From: Amyelois transitella
Taxonomy: Eukaryota > Arthropoda > Insecta > Lepidoptera > Pyralidae
Direction of reading: 5' to 3'
Assembly: GCF_032362555.1 (NCBI RefSeq)
Contig: NC_083515.1
Coordinates: 5,677,001-5,741,000 of the forward strand
Length of the DNA: 64,000 nucleotides
Positions 1-11,400 of this stretch are shown piece after piece (within the stretch, counting starts at the first letter, position 1; each line of letters begins with the position of its first letter). The notes beneath the pieces were generated by a model. That model saw only the letters and a program-made list of their open reading frames with translations. It had not been told where the DNA came from and ran no database searches. The position numbers and the translations under genes were made by a program.

Positions 1-425
1 AAAAAGAACAAAGGGAATGAACGGCAGCTTCACATCCATCCTTAGTGCCGAAACCTAATTAAATCGGTTGGAAGTAGTCACTAAGGGTTGGATGTAATGG
101 CCTTGCAACAAATCTTGGAACTTTAACGCACATAAATTTGCACCATTGCAAATTTCTTCAGCAATTTCTCCAGTGAAAATGAGGTTCATAAAGCAGTAAG
201 TTTCTTCAGGAACCACCAAATCCCGAAGACTCACTCCCAACCAGATCTTTTAAGTGTTGAGGAGAGAGACCGTCGAGATCACCGGCGGAACCGCTCCTGA
301 AAGACATCACCGCGTTGTGAACATCCTCTGGAGAGGGTACTTAGGAGGGTGTTGAATGAACAGGGGCATTGGGGAGGCTATGTCCTTTCGAAGAGGGGTG
401 CTTCGAAGTGAGTTGAATTTTTCCC
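1..425 (-). pseudogene. decayed non-LTR retrotransposon reverse transcriptase fragment
   Basis: Read on the minus strand this stretch gives, across frameshifts, pieces typical of the start of a LINE reverse transcriptase: a PEDVHNAV...SAGDLDGLSPQHLKDLV block, then a stretch ending GANLCALK, then an IQPLV block and a FGTKDGCEAAVH block. The order matches the RT N-terminal region of arthropod non-LTR elements as I know it. No single frame stays open, a stop precedes VPSPED, and the window edge cuts the copy. It abuts a mariner scrap, so this is a small graveyard of old insertions upstream of the first gene. The clade was not assigned. Confidence 0.6.
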
Positions 426-433
426 TTGGAAGA

Positions 434-540
434 AGACGTCTGCCGTAATCGTCTGGCCAGATTCAAGAAATACTAAATCGAAACCGGTACTTGCCCACCA
501 AACGCTTATAAGTATCTTTTTTTTGGGTCAAAGTTTAATA
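434..540 (-). mobile_element. mariner transposase relic (short fragment)
   Basis: On the minus strand the frame reads SVWWAS then GFD...LESGQTITAD, the conserved SVWW...SGQ.ITA block of mariner transposases. It is about 75-80% identical by eye to the longer relic at 16640-17330. No complete domain or catalytic motif remains. Confidence 0.65.
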
Positions 541-977
541 CGAACATAGCAGTTTGAATTAATATATAAGCGCTTAATAAATATTAGGTAAAAATATTAT
601 AGCATATTCACATAACGCGTTGCTAAAGTATAGCCGTTATGAACACCCTTACCGAGAACTAGAGGTGGTCGTTATATTAAATACAGAAAAAATGCTATTA
701 AAATTATTTTTATATATTCGAACGTGTTTAAATAATTGCTGTTTCTTGCATATTATGACAAAAATATATTTTATCACATAAGAGAACAGCGCTATCAATC
801 ACAGCCTGCGTAAACTATAATCACTATGATTTTAATGGTGTCTCTTAAATTAAACTGGAGGCGTCTATAAAATCATTAATGTATGATGAATTAATGACAA
901 CAGATAATTCTGACCTATCCTAAAATGAAATTGTGTAAAAGTCATAACTAACACTCGACAATTAGGTATAGGTATAC

Positions 978-1030
978 TGTTGGCTCTGTCTATCCCGGGT
1001 ATAAACGTGATTATATGTATGTATGTAGGT
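978..1030 (+). repeat. family A repeat, 3' tail only
   Basis: Contains the family A tail: GTTGGCTCTGTCTA, a degenerate CCCGGGTATAAACGTGATTATATG and then (TATG)n. It is a 5'-truncated copy of the interspersed repeat found in full at 20766-21030 and 54522-54772. Confidence 0.7.
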
Positions 1031-1139
1031 AAATGCTCCATGCATGGAAACCAATAAGTAAGTACTTTAATGTAAAATGTTTCAACGACGTCAAGGGCGA
1101 GAACTATACTGAGAAGCCTGAGACTCTGGATCCAAAGAA

Positions 1140-1213
1140 CTTCTCGCCGAGATTATAGTGAGAAGTATCGCGAGACTTCTCACCAGACTTCTCACTATAA
1201 TCTCGGCGAGAAG
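1140..1213. repeat. perfect 27-bp inverted repeat (hairpin)
   Basis: Bases 1140-1166 and 1187-1213 are exact reverse complements, separated by 20 bases. The submotif ACTTCTCAC also recurs in the spacer. The 74-nt foldback resembles a small-RNA precursor or MITE remnant in size, but no flanking target duplication was seen. Confidence 0.85.
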
Positions 1214-2307
1214 AACTCCACCCGGAGCGCCATAGACAATCGATCGGCCAACACTAGCTATGACAGATAGTAGAGGTGTAAAAGTAACGAGAAAAAGCAA
1301 ACCCGTATGTATTCGTTACTATAGAAATGAGTACTCGTTACTATCGTATCCTTACATTACTCGTTACTTTTGATACCTCAGTATAACCCAACAAAACGCA
1401 TCGATTCGTATGTTGTATAGTTTGATACGCGTGTCGAACTGCAAATGAAGTATTGAGTTAATAGAATCTCTAAATTATAATGAAAAAGCAACACTGTCAA
1501 ACTTATTTAATGACAAAAACATTTCGAGAACAAAAATCTTTTATTTTAAAACTGAAATTAGACATATTAAACCAAAACATATTCTAAAGAACAGAATCTT
1601 TTGTTCTTAAACTGAATTTAGACATATTAAATAAAACCATATTTTAAACAACAGAATCTTTTGTTCTTAAACTATAATTAGACGTATTAAATAAAAACAT
1701 TAAACAAAAACAACAACAAACAAACACACTTACCTGCGTAAAATAAACCCATTATACAATAAATGCGAGATACGAAATCGTGCGATTAACGAAATATGTA
1801 TATTCGAGAGTAACGTTTCGTTACTCGGTACCAGAGCGCACACCCGTTACTCAGTACCGAATACATACAGTTTGTTACAGCTCTAACAGATAGAAAAAAA
1901 AAGAAAACTAACATGGCGACCACAGATGGCGACTGATCGAATGCCGTGCCGTGTGTTGAGGCGTTTTCTTGTTTGGTCGTTTGTGCTGTTCTCACAGATT
2001 TCTACATCACGGCATACAAACTTTCATTTAAACGTGAACATTAGTGAACTTCATTTAGATATTAATTAGTGTTGGTTATTTTTGTAGTAATTTAGAAATC
2101 TTTGTCGTGCTGTGTGTTGAGGGAGTTTAGTGATAAGTAATTTAGAAAAAGTAATTTTTCAGTGTCTTCTTTGAACACTATTACTTTCAGTTTTGTGTAA
2201 GTTGCTAGATAATTACCACATTTAATGCCAATGAAGAAGATAATTTAGAACATTAGATCGTTTGTCATGTTCCTGAAAAACTTCTTCATATTTTGTAATT
2301 TGTTGAA

Positions 2308-2473
2308 ATGTCTGTCCATTACAAGTTTAAAAGCGCATTGGATTACGATACTGTTACGTTCGATGGACTCCACATATCAGTAGGCGATTTGAAAGGTGCT
2401 ATATCGCAACAAAAACGGATTGGAAAAACTTCAGACTTCGACTTGCAAATTACGAATGCTCAGACAAAAGAAG
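2308..2473 (+). CDS. RBBP6: RBBP6 exon 1: start codon and N-half of DWNN domain
   Basis: ATG at 2308 opens MSVHYKFKSALDYDTVTFDG, the nearly invariant start of DWNN domains. The exon ends AAAGAAG|GTGAGT in phase 1. Exon 2 (4221-4452) continues with YVDDNTLIPKN and completes the domain. An in-frame read-through past the donor would give only a short intronic tail, so the intron is real. Confidence 0.93.
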
Positions 2474-5400
2474 GTGAGTATTTTTTACCTGTAAATTTGT
2501 ACCTGATTTTAGTTTTACATTATCCACAGGACATCAAAAAAGTCCACGCGGATACCTTCATCATGAGCTTTGTATTCTATTGTTATAGGTTATTGTTGCA
2601 GGGATGTTTATGCCTTTTTTATTATGAGGTAAAAGATCTATTAAGGTTAGGTTAAGCTTGATTTATCGACAAAGCGATAATTCACAGGGCTGTAATGACT
2701 TAGTTTTGACTGATGGAATGGTTGATAAGGTATCTTAATAGGGCTTATTTTTCTCTCTTTTACCCTGCAGTTAAAACTCCCAAATTGAAAAAAATATGTT
2801 TTAGTAGCCCTGCTAATAAATATATATACTATATCATGCGTAAAATTAAAAACCACAAGATTATAAGTTGCTATTCCACAAAAACAACACAGGGGAGTGT
2901 TGTTTTTCTTGTTTCCTCAGTTTGTGTTGTAAATTTTAAATTAACCTTCACTTTGTTTTAAATTTATCACTATTGAGTGTTTTACTTCAATGTTATTATT
3001 TTTCATAAAGTAATTTGATTTGGTAAATCATTTTAATCCAATTTTGCCAAGTATAACAGGTGTGTAAAAAAAAAAAGGTGCCATGTGGTTCCCGCCACCA
3101 ATAAAAAAAAAAATAGGACCACTCCATCTCTTTCCCATGGATGTCGTAAAAGGCGACTAAGGGATAGGCTTACAAACATGGGATTCTTTTTTAGGCGACA
3201 GGCTAGTATGCAGGGCATCATTAATATTTTCTTGATTAAAAGCCTGTTCACCATCACTAAATATTTCGGCATTAACATCAACCAATCAATAATTATCATC
3301 ATCAATGATATGGGATTCTTCTTTTAGGCAATGGGCTAGCAACCTGTCACTATTTGAATCTCAATTCTATCATTAAGCCAAATAGCTGAACGTGGCCTTT
3401 CAATCTTTTGAAGACTGTTGGCTCTGTCTACCCCGTAAGGGATATAGACGTGATGATATGTATGTATGTATTACAGGTGTGTTGGTATGAAACTTTCCCG
3501 ACACACAAGCATCATTTCAAGTTGTACAATATAGCTTCATTTTAAACAGAATCTGAGGTTCCCCATTAAACTCCCATTATCACACAAATAAAATAAAATA
3601 GGGGTATTCTCTTTTATTTTTACTATAAGTGTTTTTAGTGTTATCAAAATAAAATAATAAATAGGTACTTTAATTAAAAAAATATATAGAATCCCTGTAC
3701 TCATCATCTATACATTTTTTTCCAACCAATATCTGTACTTGAAAGATATTGGCATAGAAATACAGTCTGGGGGATAAATAACCTACAGAAACCTAACCAG
3801 AAGAATTTTTCTGTTTGTACTGTGTGATGAATGAAAGCAGATATACAAGGAGAGTGAAGGGGAAAGGTCGGAGTGGGAAGACCTAGACGAACATATCTCA
3901 ATCAAATTAAGAACGTCCTGGTAAAGGGTCAGGTCAAAAGTACCCGAAACCGCCGAGCTTGCATGAAGAGAGTTATGAATGTGGATGAAGCGAAGGAAGT
4001 ATGCATAGATCATGGCATGTGGAAAGAGGTAGTCTCTGCCTACCCCTCCGGGAAAGAGGCGTGATTTTATTATGTATGTATGTATGTACTGTGTGATGAT
4101 AATTGATCTGTCAATTTCAGTTCCCATGAGAAATCCTCTCTTAGCACACTTCTAGTGTCCTCTTATAATATATACCTAGATGATTTAAAAGATAAATTTA
4201 CATGTGTTTAAATTTTTCAGTGTATGTGGATGATAATACTTTAATCCCAAAGAATACATCTTTGCTTGTTGCTAGAGTTCCTCTCTCTCAGCAACCAAAG
4301 AAACAGTGGGAAGGCTCTAGTGGAAACTCATCAGGACTGCATAAAGATGTGGCTCCAAAAGGGCTGGCTGATCTGTCTCGTATGGAGGGCAGTGAACAGG
4401 ATAAAATCAATGCTATGATAACTCAGTCAACTTTTGATTATGATCCTAGCAAGTAAGCACTTTTTATGCTAATAACGAAAATATCAACAAATTTCTTTGT
4501 TCATTTTCCACTATAAAATAATGTCTTATAAAAAATAGCTTTTATCAGTAATTTAATGCCAAATACAAATTACATAACTAACATAAAATGTTTTTGTTTT
4601 CAGTTATCAGAAAATTAGAGGTCAGAACCAAAGAGGAATTGTCCCATCCAATTATATTTGTTACAAGTGTCAAAATCGTGGACACTGGATTAAAGATTGT
4701 CCTACAGCTAACTCGGTAACACAATATTTTGATTTTGATACACATTTGATTTATTTTTATATTTTATGAGATATTTCATTATCTTGTAATTTTATTAAGG
4801 GTGAACCAGTAGAAATAAGAAGAAGTACAGGGATCCCCCGAAGTTTTATGGTACCGGTGGAAGGTCCTAAAGCACCAGGAGCCATGATGACCCCAAGTGG
4901 AACTTTTGCTGTGCCAGCAGTTGATCAGTAAGTTTTATCAACTAATTAAAAGTCCTTATTAGGCCCTCTAAAAGCAAGTTGAAATAGGGACGAAGGGATA
5001 AATTGAGACAAATTAGCTTTTAGCACCACCTTTAAAAGAATACAGGTTTTTCGCAAAGCCCACGGGATCTATAGTTTACACCGGGATAAAAAATGTTATA
5101 TGTCCTTCTCCAGACTGTTAATTGTATATTGTATGTATGCAAATTTTAAGATTTCAAGAAGGTTAGTTCAATAGATAACGCATGAAACAAATAAACTTAC
5201 TTTCTCATTTATTATATTAGTTAAGATGCTATGATTTACTGAAACTAATAAATGTGTTTGAGCCAAGAGCTTCTATAATATTTTTGGTGTTATTTGCAGT
5301 GAAGCATATTTGGCTTCGGAAAATGCTGGAGGGGCAGATACGCCGACGAATGCGCCGGCTGCGCCCGAACCTAACATTCCTGATGAACTCATCTGTAGTC

Positions 5401-8400
5401 TGTGTAGAGATCTACTTACAGATGCTGTCATGATACCATGTTGTGGCAACTCTTTTTGTGATGAATGTAGGTATTTTTGTTCTGGTTTGTTTTGCGGTGA
5501 CTGTTTTTATGTATATGCAATTGTATTAAATGTGTCGTATTTCTAGGCATAAGAGGTGCTTTGTTGGAATCTGAAGATCATGAGTGTCCAGATTGCCGGG
5601 AGAAAGAAATTGCACCTACCACTCTTATTCCAAACAGGTACATTTTTCTATAATAACTTTATTTAACTTCTGAGATTTTTGTGTATTTTATTTAAATATT
5701 TTTTTTATGGTTTTTAGGTTTTTGAGAAATTCTGTATCATCGTTTCGGAACCAAACTGGGTACAGTCGGAGAACTCCTCACCGGCCGGCGGCTCCACCAG
5801 CACAACAACATCCTAATATATTGGGTTCGTTGGAGTTTGTCTTTAAATTATTGGAAGTACGATGTAACGCTACATCTATCTGTGAAATAATGCAATCTTA
5901 AAAACTGAAGAACTATAACCTCTTTGTTTGATTGTTTGTAATATATTTATTGCATAGAAATTTACACAATAACAAGAAAATAGTACATAGTTATAAAAGA
6001 AACAAATCACTTGCAATGGTGGACTTATCCCATGAAGGGATCTCTTCTAGTCAACCTGCAAACAATAAAGTAACTAGATAATTAAGTAAAAACCGGCTGT
6101 GTGACTGTAAAACTGTGTTTTTAGCAACAATATAATAATATACTAACAGAAATACAGATAATAGACATACACCTATCCACTAAATATATGTATAAACTTA
6201 TTTATAATTAACATACATTAAATGACGTTCGATCTAGGTGCATTATTTTTAAATATGTTGACAGCCTGTGATTTAGGGAACCGGACAACTTTTCAGATTG
6301 TGTTTAAAAATAATCTTTATTTATTCATATATATCCATAAAAAATAATATTTTAATTAAATACCTAAATCTTTTGGGAGTACGTCAAAAACATAATTTAT
6401 TTAAAATTGCCGCGTAAACAGCACTTTACGTCAATTCAAATCGCGTGACGTCATATGTTTGGAAAACAAACTACAAACCCTATTACAAGTAATCAGTGCT
6501 TGGATAATTTAAGTATTATGAAGTTCTCAATCATCATTTCGTAAGATTGTCTCGCAGATCTGGAAACATACAGAACCAATAAATATCTAACCTATAAATT
6601 ATTTTCAATAATAGAAAATACATATGTGAAAATAACTTGGTAAACAATGAAACTAGTTTAGGGTATGTTTTCTTTTGTTATTTATTCAATCATTTCTGTT
6701 GTTAAGATAAACAAAAAGAGGTTGAATAACTTACACAAACGTTTTCACATTTTTTAATTGTGGCAAAGAAACTGCCGATCATGAAAATATCAACTTTTGG
6801 GAGATTTCTATTGGTCGGCTTTTGTATAACCTTGTTCCATGATATAAAAAATAAGCTTGAAAGGCGGCTTCAAGCACTTGCGACAACTTCTGTTATGACT
6901 ATAGTTCTTCAATTTATAACTAATTACAAGTGTATATGTTGTTTAGAAAAATGCTAATACATCGTAGAATAACTCGAAATAACATACAAAGCAGTGTTGT
7001 TTACTTATCATTCATTACGTATGACGACACTCACTGTGATTGGTGTTTGGTTTCTTGGCACAGATAAAAATATTGGATTTATGCAACTTTATTTATTGAT
7101 TTAAAATTATAAATCATTGTTATTTCTTTAAAATCTTTATTAAGTGATGTTTTTGTAGAACAAACTTTATTTTAAAACACAACTTAGATTTTTTTTCGAT
7201 TACTGTCCGGTACCCTATTCCAAAGCTATGCAGCCTTTACGGAGAAAGATGAGTAGGAATGGGAAGAGTGTAAAGGAACACATAGAATAAGTTTATTGTA
7301 GGATCTTAGACGAGAACTATTTCTATTAAGAGTTAATCTATAGGAACAAAATAAAAATAATGTTCGATGAGTAAAATCGTAGATGTACTAGTGTAAAAAT
7401 GAATGCTTAACTATCTTATCATTATTGTACTTCAGACCCTCCTGTGAATATACCCGTGCAGCCACCTCTCAATGGACCGGTACAGCCAGGAATGCCAACA
7501 GGTCAGTTTTATAATATTTCATTTTCATATAACATTCACTTAAATAGTGAGGCTCTCGGTGCATGCATGAAGAATATTGTATTGCTATGAAAACTAGATC
7601 CAAATTTTCGCGACGCAATTACAATGGGCTAAAAGGGGGGCGAATTTAACGAAAGGTCTGTGCTAGATTCAAGCGTCGCAGGCGGAGGAGCGTACGAGTC
7701 GGACGGCTCTGCCGACGACAATATCACCGTGACGGTGCCGCCGCCGACCGCCGCCGCGCCGCGCGCCCCGCCGCCCGCCGCGCCGCCTCTCGCCGCGCCG
7801 CCGCCCGCCGCGCCGCCGCACGCCGCGCCGCCGCGACACGCGAACATGCACCGACCGCCGAGCTATGGTACTCTTTGCTGTCATTCATATTGCATCGTAC
7901 TAATGATGGCTTTGCATGATGTTCTATAGATAGATAGACAATACTCTTTATTGTATCTCGATAGAATGCATTCAACGAATTATAATTTAAATTTAGTTAT
8001 TTATTATGTAGCCTAAAATATTTTACTTCATCTCAAATAAACGGAACGTAAGTAGTCGTTATTGGTAACACATTTATCAATGCGCAAAAGTGAATAATGA
8101 ATGGGTTTGATAGTCATAACGAGACTATATATTATGTAGCGCGCATTTATACTCAATGATTATACATATATTTATCCTCTTTCGTCATGGAGTGTTCCCA
8201 GTTGTACCCTCTGTCATTAAGCTTCGGGGCCTGGTGGACCCCAGGCCACGAAGCTGAATGGCATTAATTGATGTAATATTATTTTTAATACATAACTTTA
8301 ATTTTAGCTTATTTTTTTTATTAATAATCTTAGCGCTCCTGCAGACGATGCTGCCACCGCGCCGTCACCGCGCCGCCGCCGCACTGTAACACTGTAGACA

Positions 8401-11400
8401 CAAAGCCTGCCGCCGCGTTCCCCTCCCCGTCACTGACCACTATTATTTGATTTATCTATCCATTACAGGCCGCGTTAAGTGTATAAAATTCACCATATTG
8501 CTTACGTACCGACAGCATAGGATGCACCCACAACTTTCTCACACACGACGTTCATTTTGCCATTTTCTAACTTTTTGTTTTGATAGGTAAATTAGACAAG
8601 TTTTTGCAATTATGTCACGTGCGATCTTATTATCAAGCAATGTATTACTAACACCAGTACAGTGGAACGTTAAAATTATGGTTTGAGGGCGCAGTGGCGG
8701 CGCGGCGGCGGGTTTTGCGCGACGCATATCTACAGTTTAATAGCGCGGCGGCGGCATCGTGTGCAGGAGCGCTTAAACTAGATAACTCTAGATCATAAAT
8801 TGAATATATAAAAATTACCCTCTTATGGGAATATTTTTGGAATCTCGTTTTTTTACGTATATATGAGTAGTGGGTACTGAGAGCTCCATACATTTCATCG
8901 CGCTGATTAAAATGAAGTCGTGTATAATTACGGCTGAGCATCGTTTTTTTTTTATATATACTAGTTTATTCAGAAACGCGTATTATCTCATTGACATCAG
9001 CTTGACATTGGATACAAGGTATCACTTATTGACGTCACATCACTTAAATCTAATTATAACTACTACCGCTTCCAAAGCGCATGTGTAGAAGAAGCGGCGG
9101 AACAAACTACACTGCAGCATTTTCATCGGACGTCAATGTACAAATATAGATCTCTTAAATCTAAATCATGGACGAATACACATTGTCTACATTAAAAAAC
9201 ATGAATGAATGTAGAACTAGTTATTTCAATACGAATTCGTTATTCGTCAAATAAATAAAGATAAAATAAAATATGTACACACTGTACAAATTATGTCAAC
9301 ATCATGTCAAAAATGCACAAGCATTTAAGAGGCCATTATGTCAAGCTCGGGCCACACATGTATAACAAGTGTTAATATGTTGTCGATCATATTACATTTT
9401 ATAAATATATTTTTATACTTCATTGGTTTGTATAAACTACTGGACTCTCTATCTACTACACATTAGCGAGTTACCTATTATTTTTGTTGAAATCCTAAAT
9501 TGTTACTCAAACTGTAGTCATATTTTCGTATCACTATCAGTCATTCAAATCAAATCAAATATATTTATTAAGGCTGTTACCTACATATTTCATTAATCGT
9601 TATCTCGCGCTCTTACTTTCGCGTGATTTATGCCAGATTCTAGTATTTGTGCGCCTGTACGCCTTTAATCGAGATGACAGCTGATTAGATAATTGATATA
9701 AATTCCAAAAGGAAATCTCGTATTTTATAACAAAATTAGCAATACAATTTGAAAGATGCCATGCGCAGATTTGGCTTAGACCGCCGAGCAGCATCTTCGA
9801 TGGGGATCTTCGTCGAAATACCTACGGATCTAAGGATAAGGTGGCCTTTCCTTTCCTTGGCTTCAATCAAAAACATCTGATTCAACGTAGATGACTGGGA
9901 GAATTTTAATATTATCTAGTGGCGCGTATTACCCAATTATGTTACTTTTTTGGGGATAATTAAGAAATGTTGTTTTTTTACTTTTGATCTCATGAATACG
10001 TTCAGTATCTAAGTTTTTTGTATAGTAATTAAAATTAATGGCGTATATTATGTTATTATAGTTGAAATTAAATTAAATATGAACATGGTAACTACCAATA
10101 ATAAATCTGCATCGATAACAACTTTACACGAAAAATAAAAAACACAGAATTGAATGCGGCCTTCTCCATTTTGCTTATATTTTGTACCCGGAAAGGGCCC
10201 ATATCTGTACAGTATTTTTAGTAATTTATTTTTGTCACCATGTGAACTATGGAATGCAATAAATGATTGATTATTGAGTATGTAATTTTGTATAAAATTA
10301 CATTTAAGATTTCGGGACACTAAACACAAGACAGTAGCATCGTATTTACAACGCTAACCTGTACACGCTGTTATTGTTATTTATTAAAAAATATGCATGA
10401 AAAGCCTTGCATACACGGGGTCATAAAAGTAAGTTATTTTTTTCTTTGTTTCAGGCCCACCACCATTGAAGTCTGGTTTGGAACCTCCACTAAATATAAA
10501 TGTAAGTGAAATATACTTTCTTGAGCAAGTCAATAAGCAAAGTACTATGTGCACGTAGTCTTATATATAAAATACTCGTGTCACAATGTTCGTTTCGTAC
10601 TCCCCCGAAACGGCTTGACCGATTCTCATGAAATTTTATGAATGAGCATAATGAATAGGTCTAAGAATCGGCCAATATTTATTTTTCATATCCCTTAGTG
10701 ATAAGAGTTTTCCACCTTAAAATTTTTAACTTGAAATTATTTAAAAATTATTTATATGGCAAAATAGCGTTTGCCGGGACAGCTAGTTTATTATATTTTT
10801 TTAATTACTGTATACCAATTCTATAAATGATTTCTACCAGATGCCGCATAGAGTAGACGAGCAGCGAGCTAGTACACCCACTATTGACGAGCGGCGGGAT
10901 CCTTTGTCTACTCAGGTAAATATCTGGTGTTGTAGTATGCATACACACATATAATCAGGTATCAATCCCTCACGTGCTAGACAGGGCCAACAGTCTTCAA
11001 AAGATTAAAAGGTCACGTTAAGCTGTATGACACAGCATTGAGATTCAGATAGTGGCAGGTTATTATAGCCCATTGCCTAAAAGAAGAATCCCAAGTTTAT
11101 TAGCCTATCCCTTAGTTGCCTTTTACGACTTCCATGGCATAGAGATGGAGTGGTCCTATTTTAAAGTGCCAGAAACTACATGTAGTATGTTCAATGTGAA
11201 CTACTTTTAAATCTTATTACCACCCCTTATTCTTATTATAATTTGTTCCTCTCAAAAAGAAACCTTTTCGTGTTTAAGTAAAAGTGTATTGTTTTTTAAG
11301 GCGTACAATCGCGGACCTCCACCGTACATGCCGGGGGTACCGTCGCCATCGCGTCGTTATAACCAGTAAGTATTTGTTTTAGTTTGATTATTACAACACT

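Larger units (their letters stand above)
546..2307. other. upstream region of RBBP6; no gene recognised
   Basis: Apart from the short repeat tail near 978-1030 and the hairpin at 1140-1213, no coding exon was recognised. Three imperfect AT-rich direct repeats of about 60 bp, each with an ...AGAATCTTTTGTTCTTAAACT-like core, lie at roughly 1520-1700. The RBBP6 promoter and 5' UTR must lie here or in an unseen upstream exon. I could not place a transcription start. Confidence 0.5.

Noticed and set aside
6760..6957. Plus-strand 65-codon frame in RBBP6 intron 7
   Set aside because: No splice sites in phase, starts from TTG, and no domain is seen.
7629..7975. Overlapping minus-strand open frames of Ala/Arg-rich proteins
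   Set aside because: They are antisense shadows of the Pro/Ala repeat in RBBP6 exon 9.
8333..8400. Alternative RBBP6 terminal exon (CTTAG|CG...TAA)
   Set aside because: The segment is the left end of a TIR element; splicing into it is possible but unsupported.
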